Shown in pieces: positions 44,484 to 59,100 of a stretch of 64,000 bases of DNA. Position 1 is the first letter of the stretch; the number at the start of each line of letters is the position of its first letter. Under the pieces are notes generated by a model. It was not told the DNA's origin. It did no database searches and worked only from the letters and a program-made list of their open reading frames with translations. The position numbers and the translations under genes are program-made. The stretch is from Stichopus chloronotus (Eukaryota > Echinodermata > Holothuroidea > Aspidochirotida > Stichopodidae): the NCBI GenBank assembly GCA_021234535.1, contig CM037848.1, positions 9,810,444 through 9,874,443 of the forward strand. Reading direction: 5' to 3'.

Positions 44484-44566
44484 TTGGAATCTTGCTAAAA
44501 CTTGCTTTGCAGGTTTTTCTGTCATGCAGGAGTTGGGGAGCATCGTGGTGTCCGTCAACGTCATTT
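44484..44566 (-). CDS. Candidate exon B of an unrecognised minus-strand gene
   Basis: An 83-bp minus-strand segment follows CAAACAG and ends at a donor GTAAGC (complement of 44478-44483). It reads MTLTDTTMLPNSCMTEKPAK and QVLARFQ. The surrounding frame is open for 100 codons. It lies downstream, in the sense of transcription, of the candidate exon at 44889-45048. No family is recognised and the splice assignment is tentative. Confidence 0.22.
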
Positions 44567-44888
44567 CTGTTTGATTACATATCATTACCTCAGAGAGAAA
44601 ATTAAACACACTGCAGAGATACATGGTACCCCGGCAAATGAACAAAAACAGTTATTTGAGGGGGTTTCTTTTCGATGGTATATTTGCTACTTTATTACTT
44701 CTGCCTTATGGGCGAATGAAAGCCAAACACTGGAGACCACACAACAGGTGGCAAGGTTTGACATCTAGCCATATCCATACCAATTCAAGCTTGTGAGATC
44801 TCTGTGTAGACTACATTAGAAGAACAGTAAGTGCATGACATTCTACGTTATACAACATTTGCAAGACCTTCTCCACTTAGTACCCTAC

Positions 44889-45048
44889 CTAGGATTGCTC
44901 CTGGACGATAATTTTCCTCCAAGTATACACATTGATGACTTTTGTTAATGGCCTCTCCAAAAATGTGCAGTATTTTCTCTCCCATCAAAACTTCACTCTC
45001 ACAGTCCACTTCTAGTAAACTCTCTTGTCCAATCCACAGCTGAAACAT
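44889..45048 (-). CDS. Candidate exon A of an unrecognised minus-strand gene
   Basis: A minus-strand frame of 66 codons begins immediately after a pyrimidine tract and AG (TTTTTTCCCTGGGTAG). It reads MFQLWIGQESLLEVDCESEV, then GEKILHIFGEAINKSHQCVY and EENYRPGAIL. A possible donor, CTAG|GTAGGG, ends it at 44889; otherwise the frame stops at 44848. The residue composition looks protein-like and is richer in acidic and hydrophobic residues than chance frames nearby. I could not place the protein in a family. Confidence 0.3.
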
Positions 45049-48000
45049 CTACCCAGGGAAAAAATACTTGTACAACGAAGTCAGAATGAATAATCTTTGT
45101 CGAAGATCATACAATTACATTTATTTCTGCATTCTGGAAACAAAACAAAGTTCTCAAGTGTGGGAGCTATTAGCGCCATGGCACTGACTGGATTCCAAAA
45201 CATTCAACACGCGACAGTTTGTCCAAAGACATAAAACGCCTTAGGGAATACAATTAAGTAGAAAAATGCCTTTTCTTCAGCATTGACAAAGTCGTAATTT
45301 TTATTTTTTTTTGGTTGTTTTGTTTACTAGCGTCTTTCGGTTTCATTGGTGGCAGAAATAACTAAATCGTAGACCCAGCCTACAATTTACTGGCTTTACG
45401 TGGTAAAAATATTATTTCAACTAAGGAGCCAGCTTACACTACCGTTGCCAGTTACAAAAAGTTACTGCCACGAAATGTTTCAGTATACATTGGTGATTAG
45501 TGTGTGATTGGAGACAAGGACGTGTTCTTGAATTTGTCTGTTACGTATACGGCAGGATTGTGCTTGAATCAATGTGAAGTATACTTCACTGGCAAGTTTT
45601 GTAATTCAAAATGTACACAGTATTTTCCATTAAAACAGAAACAAGACATGCAAACACGCATCGGCTTCTCAACCTGTCGCATACTCCTCTACACTCAGTG
45701 CAATACGAATGAATGAACATTTTTTTGTTATTAGATTTATCGCATTACTGCATGTTAAAAACGTCATGATGTGGTTACTTGAATATTGATATTGAGACTT
45801 GCACGTTATTTATTCTGGCCACACTCACTGCTGTAACATGTAGGAGAGCGGTACATGATGGAAAAGAAATGCCAGTCCGAATTGCAACAAAGAGAAGAAT
45901 AAAACATTGTGATGGTGCTAGGGGTTTCCAAAAGCATATTGCTAGGCGAACACACAACGATGAGTCACGTATTCGATGCAGGGGATTATGAGCAGTAAAC
46001 AAATCTTCTGCAATGAATCGGTCAACCCTCTGACCATCGTAATGGCAACTATTCATCTAACGTCAGCTAGAACGCTTCAGGTCGGCCCTCCTCACATCGT
46101 CCCCGAGGTGCAGTCCGTGTACGACATCAGGGGAGACATGGCAGACTGTCCTATAGGCCATAGAAACATCGGACCATTGTAGCCCGACGTGCCTCGAAAA
46201 CTGCAGCCAACGACTTAACACTACCAGCAGTGGAGGGGTCCTCCATCCGCCCATTATGAGAATGGTCATTTAGTCAACCAAATGAGTCGCTAGTTAGAAT
46301 TAAAGGAATATTTATTAGAATAAAGATAAACACGATTGTAGTGCTAGTTTGGACTCCGAGACTGGTAGATCACCAGGAACCGTTGCAAACGAATAGCCAT
46401 CCACGATGAGATTTGCTTATTCAGTGCAATCATGCAGTCTCAAACTTTTTTTTTCTCAAGTACAGTTAAACTAGTGGTCCGTTTTTTTTTCTTTTTCTCT
46501 TGTTTGTTTTTGTAACTCGATGTAAATGTTCGGTTCCAATAAACGACCGTTTTGTTTACACGTTGCCTTGTTAATACCCAAACAAATGGACCTATCTGTG
46601 ATTATTACTGGGAGATAAGAAAAAAGTGTTCCTTGCTTCTACGTTGGATGGAATAAAAGATGGCTGCTACATTGGCAGTCTTTGCTAATTTTCTCTCTAG
46701 CAAGGTAGTTTTATTTGGTTGAAGAATGTTAATCTTCTTTGTCCAAACCATTCGTCCATACATTTCTCTGTTAACAGTTTACAAATTACAGCTGTAGACT
46801 CAAAATTTCACGACGTCTGTTCAGTGAATTTTGTCTTGTTTATCAAACCTTGTCACATTTGTTTATAACCACTGTGCTCATACTTTATCTTGGGTGGTAA
46901 TTTTTTCATGTTTCTTGAAAACCGTCACTGACACAATTAACTGATAAAAATTCCCTGTTTATACATATTTATGGGCAGCTGATAAACTTGAATGAACAAC
47001 CAAACGAGCGAGTCTTAATGTAGAGTTAAATGTAGACATTTGGTGTTGAAAGTGAAAGAGCCAGAAATATTGCTCATGTGGGGTTTGGTCTATTCTTCTG
47101 GAGAATTTACGCTAACCCATCATCTGAAATCTCATTGGTCAGACAGTCTTTCAGAGACGGGGAATATGCTTGTGTGTACGAAACAGATTCCATCCGCTCT
47201 TCGGATGTTGTCACCGTGTTCCATAAACAGTTTGTATGGACACCTCAAGTAAATAGGTAGAGTGTATTTCCTTGAAAAAAAGTGTAACATTGAACACCAG
47301 TGCATGGGCCACACTATAGCCGCATTTTAGAAGGTATAAAGGGGGAAAACATCAAGGCGTTTTTGTGAGAATTGAAAACGTCGGGTGTTGGGTTACGGCA
47401 ATATTCGTGATAATAACACAAACGTAGTCACTATTATGTTTCAAAATTAACATAGACACACATACACGTGTGCACGTTCCATACATTTGTTTTACACACA
47501 CCGAATGAGTTTGCACTTGTTGCCCTACCATACCACTATCTGCTTCTCCTTATTTATGCACTAAGGATTCAATTTGCTGATTTTTTTACTCTCAATGATA
47601 AATCCTAAAAAGGTCGTATTTTCTTTGTGGATTTTTGTGGACTTTGTGGAACTGACGTATTTCACCCCTTTACGAACGAAAATCATTTGGTTTCCGGAAA
47701 ATGGATATCCGCTATGGCGTAATCCTATGACGAAAATGCATCATCTAGAGAGACAACATTCACAAGAATGTGTGTTAAAGGAAAAATGATACGACACAGA
47801 GACACAGAGACACAGAGACAGGACGACATTGGGGGACACAAAATGTTAAAATAAAATGTTCATCATGAACAACAATCAAGTAGTTTCAGTTATGGGATGA
47901 TTAATTTTATTATCACCTCCAGGGTCTGTATAATCTTCCAGGGTAACAAAGTCGACTCTTACGGTACACTAAATATTGGGTGAGACCAAGTGTGATCATA

Positions 48001-48180
48001 TTTTGTGTAAAGAATTTCACAGCCACATACCTTTAATCTCAAGTTGAGACCTTTGTCGATCGCACTCCTTTCTGGGTTTTCAGTTTACCGTGCACGAATA
48101 ATGATTTGTTTTTCTTTATTCTGAATAAAACTTTATTCTCACCCATATTTTCACACATGACACCTAAGGAAGGACCGAAT
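45049..48180. other. Non-coding stretch, nothing recognised
   Basis: The segment at 46000-46260 is less AT-rich than its surroundings, but its frames are short and carry no domain. No gene can be supported. Confidence 0.5.
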
Positions 48181-48324
48181 GATCCGAATGTTTCGTCAGA
48201 CCGTTTTGCTCTCATCGTACTATATTTAGCTTCAGGAGAACAAACCCAGCAGGAACTTCGTTATTTGGTAAAGGCTCAACACAACATCAGCAATTTGGTG
48301 GAAAGGGAAGTAGCAGAAAAAAAA
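48181..48324 (+). pseudogene. Possible PIF/Harbinger transposase N-terminal scrap
   Basis: Within a 120-codon open frame, about 48 residues read SSDRFALIVLYLASGEQTQQ followed by ELRYLVKAQHNISNLVEREV. This resembles the helix-turn-helix region near the start of PIF/Harbinger nucleases, usually written R.A..LR.LA.G.....L...F....STIS.IV..V. Residues after AEKK look unrelated and Lys/Gln-rich. The DDE part is absent. The match is by eye over a short stretch, so it may be wrong. Confidence 0.35.
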
Positions 48325-51300
48325 ATAGACAAACAGAGCACACAAACAGACAAGCAACCTTTCGGGAACAAAACGACAAAATACACAATCTGTACAAACA
48401 AGTATTTCCCTTCTCTCTGGGCAAAATACGTATATATGTTCAAAATAACAGAAAAGTGCGAAGTATAATTTTGTTTCAAGGCACAATCGATATAGAATTG
48501 TACAGGTCGATGTTTTCAGCTGAAGTCGACTGTTGCATGCACGATACGTGCATAAATAACTTGTCAACGAATAACTACGTATTACATCGTAATTTTGTGT
48601 CATTTTATTTGTCGTTCATCACGATAAACTTCTTCCACGAAACGAACATAACAATTAAATTAAGTAGGCAGAGTAGACTATAAATTTTAAAGTCAGCAAT
48701 CATTTCTAAAAATTACTTTTAAGTGATACATCAAAAGGAAACAAATTTTGTAACATTTTAAAGGTACAACAACAAATCCAAAGCAAACAAACTAAAACAG
48801 AGCAACCAGTGACGCTACCAGTCACCAAGTTTTACATCGTAAATTTGGAAACATACGCACCCTTCACAAACATACATTGAACACATGGTATGGTACTAAA
48901 TTGATTGATTCACAAGCAAAATCAACCCCCCCCCCTCCCACCGAATGATGCCCCAGTAGTGTCTCTTAACCCATTGTTAATTCTAACATTTACAAGGGTA
49001 TCATGCTTATAAATTTCAAAGGACTGAAGTATAATAGCAATCACAACAAGATAGTCGATCGTTTCAACGTGACTGCTACAAATTGTACTTTATAGCGTTG
49101 ATGAGATAAGATATTTTATTAGTAGGCATGATTCTATGCAATAGTCTATACTGAAACCAACTAATCTATACAGTACATTACCACTTTTCTAGAAACGAAA
49201 ACGCTAAAACTTGACAGTACGTCGGTCTTGTTGCATACTTTGTTCCATTTTATTATGTCAGACAAACCATGGCGGGACACGGGATTTTCATTCAAAGAAA
49301 GAAAGGCACACAAAAACTTATGTAAAGATAAGGTGAACTAGGGGTCAGTTTTGGTGTCCGGGATATTTCCTCAGTCAATGTAAAAACAAAAACAAACGTG
49401 ACTCCATATATCAATTTTTGCATCCGAGGAGTTGCACGGTTCTGCAAGCCAATGAACTCTCCACGTGGCTTGGTTAGTTACAGTTGCCATGGTTATTAAG
49501 ATCTTATTGCAACAAAAAATTATTTTCAAAGTCGACACTGAAAGGTCTTATTCATTCATTCTGCGTCAAGCACACGTCATCATATATTAAATTACCCGAG
49601 GAAGAGTAGCAAAAGCAGAACGAAAGTCAATTTCATAGTAAGCGGTACTGTTATTCATCTGTAACACTTGCTAAGCACATGCCCCATGCCAGGTTAGTCA
49701 CCGATTTAGCTGCCAGCCCATATCACTTCATCCATTGTTTCATTCACGTGGATATCACCCATTGTTTCATTCACGTGGATATCACGTGACACTGGGTGCC
49801 AAGTCAGCTGTTAGGTTCATTGCTCACGGGCTCTATTGTTCTCTGGTGCTTGCAGGATGCTGGGGGTGGCTGTTGTCTTGGTTTACATTTGACGTCTTAC
49901 ACAAAGTTCGGATAGAAAAAAAAAAACGTGTAAAAAAAACGTACAAAGTAAAAAAACCTTAGATGTATCTGTATTCACACAGTCAACTGTTAAAGAATTC
50001 AGTGAAGTATTTGCTAAGTCCACCCCTAGCAAACAAATCTTTTCATAAAAAAAAAACACACGGACAATTCGCTTGTTTGATCTTGTGCGTAGTACGGCGT
50101 GGGGGAGGGATAGGCAATGGTTTACATGGTTAGTAGAATTACAATGACACAGCTGATTTTAAGTATGCGTAGGACATTTACCGACATAACAATACCGAAG
50201 AAACTGTTTCACCTGTTTGAGTTTTGTTACGGTTCATATTTTGGTCTCATAATCGATATTCTACCGGCACCCTAATGCACTATGATAGATATTCAAGTTT
50301 TCCGATGCGTTTAGAAGTCGTTATTGGAAACCTGTATAACGTGATGCATAAGCAACTCAACACAAGCAAGCTTGTGTCTGAGTGTATGTGAGTGTGATGT
50401 TTCCTAGCACGTACTAAAACTTAACATCAAACAGAGATGTTGATAAACTCTCGATTGACGGAAATACAAGTGGTCAATGTATAACTGTAATGACTTTATG
50501 GTCACAGCTATGGGTGATATATTTTTGAACTTCACTGTTATATTTGTCACACGGCCGAGCTGGGGTATTGCCTATGTCGATGAAACTATGATGTTGCAGC
50601 TATTGCAAGCAAACATTACATCTCCCCCCCCCCCTCCACCTCGTGGTTCATGGGTAGAAATACAATACTTGGAACCAGTCGACTAGTTTGACACATTACT
50701 CCTTTTAAACCACCATGCTTTTTCTTTCACCACACGACAACTATACCAAGGAGATAAAGATCTGTCAGCTCCACGACGGTAAACTCATTTCTGCAATAAG
50801 GCCATGCGTGTACGTATACTTTCACTTACACAGGCGTCTGCGTTCCTGCAATCGACTTTCTTTTTTCTTACCTTGCATGCAATCGTTTACCTTTCTCTCG
50901 TGATTACATTCCACAGGAAAGTTTTGTTATCTCAACCAGAGACTTCCACTCTCGACGTTGAGGCTACAAGAGATACTATTGACGTAGAATGGGAAATGTA
51001 AAGCAACCGACCTGTCTTTGGTCTAGATTCTGCACACTACTTCATCTTCATTGGATGAGAGACATCATTTTATAGTACATGCATCATTTCATTCTCCATT
51101 TTTTTGTTCTTTTCATATCAGCCTGTCAACTTTTCCATTCCCAGATTATTTGAAAGCAAAATAGCAGCAAAGATTTAATCAAACCGAAAAGTCATTCGCG
51201 AAAACTCTTTGGTTTAATTTTTTTTTCCTTTTCATATCGAGGCAAACAATAATTACTTAGACTCAGTGAGGGAAAAGAGACGTTTGCGTTTATCCTGAAG

Positions 51301-54300
51301 TCGGCAATATTCAAGCAAAAATACTTTCACGGCTTGGTGATATTTGACCTGTTCCAGTTTTGCAAATAGTCGACAGAGGTCAGTGTTCTTCAAAGTTGTA
51401 TATGACGTCAAGGGTGTAAAATATCTTCCACATCAAAAAAAAAAAAAAAAACTGAGTTAGCACATACTGACGTTATACAACCCTTCACCATAGCTTAAAT
51501 TTTTAACGTTGATTCATACATTCCCTTTGAGAGTTTCCGTTTATTACATTGTTATTTTAGTTCTACGATCATTTTGTTTTTCGTTTTTAAATATAAATTG
51601 TTCCTATAAAATTGCCAAGACCTCTTTAATTTGTCAGTGCCCCCCCCCTTTTTTGGTCAACCCAGCGGGCTGTGATTCCTATCAGTTTGTTGAGCCGTTG
51701 TATTTTTTTTTTTTCTTTTCGCTATGAATAAATGAACAGTAGAGATCAATACGAAGATACACCTCTAGCCTCTCTCCTCTATCGTTACAGACGAGCATCA
51801 ACAAGGGTGAAGAAAAGGAAATCGAAAATGCTAGGTGTTTTCTTTCTTACTCTTCTCGTTTTGATTAAGGCCTCGAAAAGGGGGAAAACTCATTTTTAAT
51901 TCCCACCGTCAGGAGTTTCCGTTAGGCAGTGTATGGTCAAAGCGTGTGCTCTGCGGGAAGACAGAAATCGCTGCCTTCTCTAAATACTGGTTTTTCAAAT
52001 TTCTCTGGGTTAAATAAAAAGAATTACTGAGCGGAAAGAACTTATAAATGATAATTTATATGATATCAGTCAGAGTCCGTGAAGCGTCTCAAAAACACTA
52101 TCTTATTTGTTATTATTTTTGTGTGTGTGTTTTTGTTTAATTGCCGAGACTTATCGTAATTGAGTAAAGCTCATATGAAAATCCACCGTTCAGTAATCAT
52201 TAAAGTGAAGAGGCCTCCAGTCTGCCAGTCTTACATCGTCGGATCAGCAGGTAGCATGCCATCACTGGATGGTATCCATCAGACGGATGAGTTAAACCAA
52301 ATTTTTCGTTTTCAGTTTTTCGTCATATTTTTCGGTTGTCATCAATCTTTGTATTTATCTGAATATCGAAGAAGCACCAGTTAATCTTCAGATGATGTGA
52401 AAAAAAAAAAATATGACCTTTAGAGGAGATTTAGGTTGTTTTCGAAAATCGACAATGTAGCAGGGATATTTCGTTTGGAAAGGGAGGGAGAGGGATCATC
52501 GCTCTAAACTTCATCCTCTTATTGTTCAAAAATCTGACTATGGAAATTTGTAAATGTCGGAAAAGTCCAGGTCCTAACTTATCACGTGACTGGTATAGGG
52601 AATGTCTAATTCCATGCTTTAAGGAAGAAGCGGCCCTTGCCAGCGAACTATCGTTCTGGCGTGTAAGTCAGCTTGTAAGTCAAAGGGAGCGTGAAGGTCC
52701 AATCATTGGGAGAGTTGTAGCTACAGGTTACGTAACTTTTTCATCGTGCCGCTACAGAAAAGCAGCACGAACGACTTTATTGGTGAACCTAGCACGTACA
52801 TCACGAACTGCCCAAGTACAAGTAGTCATATCTATTCAATTGCAAGTCAAGACCATCATTAAATACCTATTCCGCTGAGGGCAGTATGTACATCAGTCAC
52901 ATCAACCTCTTTTCTGAGTGGTTTTTCTAGCCTGGGGTGAGGTACATTGCTGTATTTGGTAGACTGTTCTGCAGCCGTTTCGAATGGTGTAGGTAATATC
53001 ACCGATTAAAAAACACTTGTCTAAAAAACTTAAGCTTATTGCTTAATCGTCATGTAAAACAGTTAACTTGAATTTATGACATAAGCTATACCTCCTTATT
53101 CTGCAAATATTCATTTCCGATCATATGAAGATAAATCACTGAAAATGGTAATATTTACAGACTTACGATGGATAACGAATTCAGAATGATCACACACACA
53201 CACACTCGCACACATACATATATGTATACCCATCTGATCATTGATAGTGCTAGGCCTCACCAATGTGATGATTTGGTTGTCACTGTTGAGTGTAATTAAG
53301 CACTTGACAAGGTTCTTGAACGCAATCCTTCCACGTTTGCCAATAGCAGGGAAGAATTGCTCGCTGTTCGCTGGTCAAAAGCGATATGTAAAACCTCATC
53401 AATCACCTCTCTTCAAGAGATAAACCATTGCTTGTCTCAAATCAAAAGTTAGCAAATGATGGATTTTTATTAAAGTTAGAACTCTCCACCTCTTTCTCTC
53501 TGTCTCTCTCTCTCTCTGGATTCCCTTTGCTTCTTTTCTCTGTTTCTTCAGAGGTCTATCGTTTTGTCTGCACATAGGGTAGGTCAATATTAAGGCCAAC
53601 TTATGGTCGCATTCGGCGCCAGGCTACCTCCGTGAAATATCGCAGACAGAATTCTCTCGTAAATATCTGGTTAAGTTACCCTTATAAGAGCCAATGATGA
53701 GGTTTTCCATTTTCTTATCGGTATGACCTGAAATGAGTTCCGAAATTATGCTGGTATTGCTCTAAGCAGTACGTCTACTTCGATACCGCTGAAGCAGAGG
53801 ACTTTCACTGAGTGTTATTGCGCTTCATCGATTTAAAAGGGGAAAAAACGTAGAATGCTTCAACGTTGATTTGACGCGAAAAAAAAAAAAAACAACAAAA
53901 CAGAAATAAGAAAAGCTTTTTCTCCTAGGTTTATTTTGAAAAATAAAACAGAAATCACTGAGAATGTTCAAGGTTTTCTCTTTTCAAAGCTTTCATACTT
54001 TTCTTAATCCATATTCCTCGGACTAAGCGAATCGCTGTGGATTTTTTTTTTTCTCTTTTCTCTTTTCTCTTTTTTTTTTTTTTTTGCTTTTAAAACTGAA
54101 GTAAATGAGTCGCTGTCAGTAATAATTTGGTAACCATAGCAACATGCGAAAACATTTCAAAACATTTCAGCTAACACCGATCTGATTTTATAGAATGATC
54201 GGAATTACGCCATCAATATTCATTAGGCTGTGAAACGTTATCCGTGCTCATGTGACAAACACTTTTTAGAAGGAGACGGTCTCCCGAGGGGGAGATCGCT

Positions 54301-55849
54301 TCCGTTTTCGTTGGCGAAAAACGTTCATGAAAGTCGAAGCTTGCACATTTTTGTTTTTTTTAGGTTATAAAGTTTAAACGATTTTTTAAAATATTTCTTG
54401 AGAGAATTTACAGAGGGAAGATTATCTCAAATCTTACACGAATACAAATGTTGGTGAACATATTCTCCAGCACCCACCCCACTTCTCGCTTAATACTCTC
54501 CCTTTGTGATCAGTTCTCAGTCTTTGCCTGTAATTCGTCCTGTACGAAAGCTCACTTGGGGGGCGTATCTTTGTGTGTCCGAATTAAAGTAAAAACCAAC
54601 GTATGAACAATTACTTAATGCTATCTTAAAATAATATAAGAAGACAAAAAAAAAAGGAAATGACCAAAGGATGTATTTCAAACCCATGCAGATAGCAAAG
54701 AATTTTTCAGTGCATTGGCTCCATTGGACCTTATCTTGAATGTGCAATACCCTTATTTTAAAATTCATTTTGACGCAGTGAGAAAGATATATCTTCCAAA
54801 ATACGGACTCACCATTTTTACTGCACAAGCATGATTGTAAGTGTTCACATGTACACAACTCCGACGTAATATACAAGAACAACGACAAAGGCATACAAGA
54901 GGTATGTAATTTCGTAGGATATAGCCACTTAGTATAGTCACACTTGGCATAATAAAGCGAAAATGTTAGTAGGTTCGGGCCACTATGACAAACTAAGCAA
55001 ACGATTCCAGAATCGTTTCAAAACACGTTGTCACATGTAAATCAAGGTACATGATCAACACATCAAAGCCATTTTCCAGTTAATTATACTGTGTTGGAAG
55101 TTTTGTCGTGGGAGCTAATCATACAGAAATAAACCGCATGCACATAAACGGACCCATAGAAAGAAAAAAAAAACGCAGGTTTAATGCGTGAATAACGCGT
55201 TAGTGAATGGTAAATGAATGGAACGCACTTATACCGCAGAGCGCTATCGTTTAATTTTCCTTAAAGTGCCGGTAATAAATATCAAAGTCACGTAAAGAAT
55301 AACCATTTCTTTTCCATTTGCCGCGACTTCAGCACTCAGTCCTTAATGTGATTCGACCCATTTTTTTTTTATTTCTTTCTCTTTCTCTCGTAAGCCCACA
55401 CATGATCTAGATTTAAATTGATTTAACAGTTCATAATTCCTGTTGCAGGGAAAGTCTTTTACAAATAATCTAACCGGCGATGAAAAAGAACACTTTGCTT
55501 TAACTAAAAAGGCACTGGCCTAGTTTTGCCCCAGTGCATAACATACTAATTTGTGTGCAAATTATGATAGAGAAACAAACCGAAAAATGCACTCGCCATG
55601 AGGCTTGTAGTTTTTGTTATTACGAAGTCATATTTTGTAAAGATTTTTTCTTTTGGAATCATAAATAGTCTCCTAAATTGCTTTCGTGAAATTCAGCTGA
55701 TAATAGCCTCCGGCAAGGTATATACTTCGTATAGACCTACATCTTAAGATAGGGCTTTTCTCTTTCACGTGAAAACGATTTGTGAATACTAACAAATTTA
55801 GAGATTTGTGGAAATATGGTGAACACACCAGTTCCAGATGGCATTAACA
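48325..55849. other. Non-coding stretch, nothing recognised apart from small repeats
   Basis: A 27-bp tandem pair lies at 49731-49784. Poly-C tracts lie at 48926-48935 and 50624-50634. Frames are short. A 118-codon plus frame at 52522-52878 has no recognisable domain or start context. Confidence 0.5.
49731..49784. repeat. 27-bp tandem duplication
   Basis: Two copies of a 27-bp unit, containing CATTGTTTCATTCACGTGGA, stand in tandem and differ at one base. The second continues into ATCACGTGAC. The units carry CACGTG E-box motifs. Confidence 0.85.
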
Positions 55850-56135
55850 TCATCAATTTTGTGGTATTTTTCTCGATTGTTTACGTTTATTTATTAACTT
55901 ATTACTGGTTTCACTTATTCCAAGATCTTCGTGCAAACTTACTTCCGATTCCTAATTAGTTTTATGGTGATTTTTTCCCGGTTAGTTCACATATTCTCCT
56001 TGTATCTTATATATCATATTTGTTCATAATTTCTTCATTGTATTTCATATATATTCTTCATTGTATTTTGTATATGCATATTATTTATGAGCAAAAAAAA
56101 TTCTTGCTTGAATGGAATAAACCGAAACTGAATTC
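55850..56135 (+). mobile_element. Possible non-LTR retrotransposon 3' untranslated remnant
   Basis: A T-rich stretch with repeated TTCATTGTATTT motifs ends at GAATGGAATAAACCGAAACTGA. This resembles the end of many invertebrate CR1/Jockey-like elements, which finish in GAATGGAATAAACTGAAACTGA-type tails. No coding part is visible, so the call is tentative. Confidence 0.35.
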
Positions 56136-59100
56136 AGCCCACAAATCTTGAAGTCAATATGAGCTCTATGTCTGATAACATTTCTCAGTTTTTCGAGAAA
56201 AAAAATAAGTATAAGAAAGTAGAAAGTTAAAGCAGAATTTAAACGAATGCACTGAAACAAATAATAATGGATAGTTTCATGTAGAACAGAGGATAACACG
56301 TTATGAACATTTTTTCCCCTTCGAACATTAAAAAGTTACCATTCCGATGAAAACAGTCACATTTAAATCAGCAACCAAATACTCAAGTGCCTTTCCTTTA
56401 GTTGCACCGCTGCTCTGCGAAGAGATCTACCGACCGCACACCCCGTGACATGAATTCGCAGGCAAAGTATTCGAGCTCTGTTTCTGCATAGTGCCATATT
56501 CAGTAGCCACGGAAATATTTTGATGTATACGGCATACATCAAACAAAATTCGCGTCCAATTATGTTGCTCCTTTTAGAGAGGCAAGTGCATTTTTTTTTA
56601 TTTTATACTACAATGGACGTTGCCATAGCTACCACCAAAGATTAATTAGACACAAGAGAAACTTTACTCGGGTATACATCAGCTCGTGGATGTTTAGGAA
56701 AACCGCTGTTTTCCCCTAAGAGGTTTTTCATTACCAGGTCTGATCTATGGGTTACTATATAATTGACGAACACCTTGAAATTACAGAGATACAGGAGTGA
56801 ATACCGAAAATATATTGCCATGCCTCAGACGAAAAAGAGAAAAAACGAATGAGAATGTAAAGGAGGTAAAAAAAAAGGAGAACAGACGACGTGACAAGAT
56901 TCATAGCTTTTTAAGACTAGATGATAACGTGCAAGATGGTTGGCTCCAGTTTCAGAGAAAAAGTTGCTTTGATGAAGAAGAATCGTAAAAATGTAGTACG
57001 ACACGAAGAGGGTCACCGCTGGTGCTCATTGTCGTTTTTAGAAGCTAGGCTTTCAAAAGTCGTAAAAGTAAAACGGATTCACCTCGGTTTTTAAGCACCA
57101 AGGAAAGCCTCTAATCAAGAAGGGGATAGGGGAGGGGAATAAAAATTTCTAAAACTTTTCTTGTTATAATTTGTCACGCATGCAGATTAAGTGCAGATTC
57201 ACTGAAGATGATAAACAGCTACGTACACTACTTTCAGCCCCCCCCCCCCCTTATAAAGTAGTTTCCAAGTAAAAATTATGTTACCTGTGTCAGTGGGCCA
57301 GCTCTTCCTATTTTCACACCACCCCCACCCCCACCCACCTAATCGACATGGATACGAATTACGATTAACGTAGGAAATTGACTGTTAATTTTTTTTTCAT
57401 TCAAATGTACGCATTTGTATTGTTTGTTGCCAATATTTCTTTACTGTGGCGCCATCCCCCCCCCCCCCCGTCCACCGTATCTCGATATTAATTGAGTGAT
57501 AAAAAAAAAACAATAACTTGCTAACGATTAAGTGAGTGAATTGAATATAAGGTCAAAATTATTCGAACGAACAGGGTATCGTCAGCAGGGACTCTAATGT
57601 ACAAACACCTTAAACTGTACCCCATCTAGGATGAATTGTACTTCTTTTTAGCTGATGGAAGATAGGAGAGCCTTATCTCAAACCTGTTTCGTAGAAGGAA
57701 CGCCGATAAACTTTGTTTAAATCAAGTGGCTAACATAAAAAAGTAAGAGAAAAAATATCTTAGGTCTGCGGTTTATCAACACGTGCATACATAGTCTACT
57801 ACTTCGAAATTTACGCTGTTCGGCTTGGAGATGACAAAATTCATTAAGCTCTCTGTAGTGCTATAGGGACAAACGGCAAAGGTGAAGGGGTAGGTGATAT
57901 TGTTCGTCATACATAAAGCTGCTGAAACAGCTTGATAAATATATTTATTCACTTTTGTTATGCAATATCAACGAAACATATACCAAAACAATCAAGAATT
58001 CTCAAACCTGAACTTGACGCCATAAAAAATCCTGTTTTTCATACCACACTTAGACAGAAGATATAACGTGTGTTATATCTTGGTACCAAAATCTTGCCTT
58101 AGGTCATGGTTTTCAATTCACAGTGTTTTTTTGTTTTTTGTTTTTTCACTCAGGTAGCAAACGATAGCATTGTACATAGAAGACACTGAAACGTAAATTT
58201 ACTTCAGCTGCATTCCATACTGTGACATATATAGTAGTTGTCATCCCCATACGCAAAAGAGTGTAACTGACAAGTAAAAATGTTTTCTGACTGTTTTAAT
58301 GAGAGCAATTCATGGTGAATAATGTGGCTTTGGATCAAATAAACAAAAACTCAGAATTAAAGGCAATAAACTATAGTAAGGAACTTATCAGGAAACCGGT
58401 GCTGGCGACAATGTTCCGTTCAACTTTTGCCTTGTAAACCTGCCCTCCAACAACCCCCCCCCCCCCACTGTCCCTTTATGGTGACATTGTGGTAACGTTG
58501 TTGTTCGTTTTCATTGTGACGCACAAAGTGACCGTCCATTTTTGCACCGCTAAGGAGATCCAAGTTTCTATGTCGTGACAGACAAGTATTTTCGGTCATA
58601 CTAAACCCTCCAGAAAAAAAAGAAGAAGGAAAACCAGAAATTGGAAACCCAACAAAATGAAACACACTGACACCTCAGCTTGGAAAAAAGATTATCAGGG
58701 TGATATCCTCTTACTAATGATAAGCATAACCAAAAAAAAAAATACTGGCAAATGACAAAGCAAAGTCATCAGCGTGCTGTTCACGAAATCTCTTTCTGTA
58801 AAAAATTATCATTTAACAAACACGTGAATTCGAAATCAGCCGACGTATTCCGGAGACGTATATTGGTAGAGGAGTTTAGAGCAGACAGTGTCGTGACGTA
58901 TATTCTACACTGGCACGATCACCATAAACATAAACGTGATGTTTGTATGTGCATGTTGCAACTGGGTCACGTGATACACGATAAAAACATTCCATTGACT
59001 CGTTGGCGGATCCAGAGCCATTTAGTTTGGACGGACAGTGACATTCGAAGGTGGGGGGGGGGGGAGTAGTAGGACAAACATCGCAACCACTTTAGAGACT

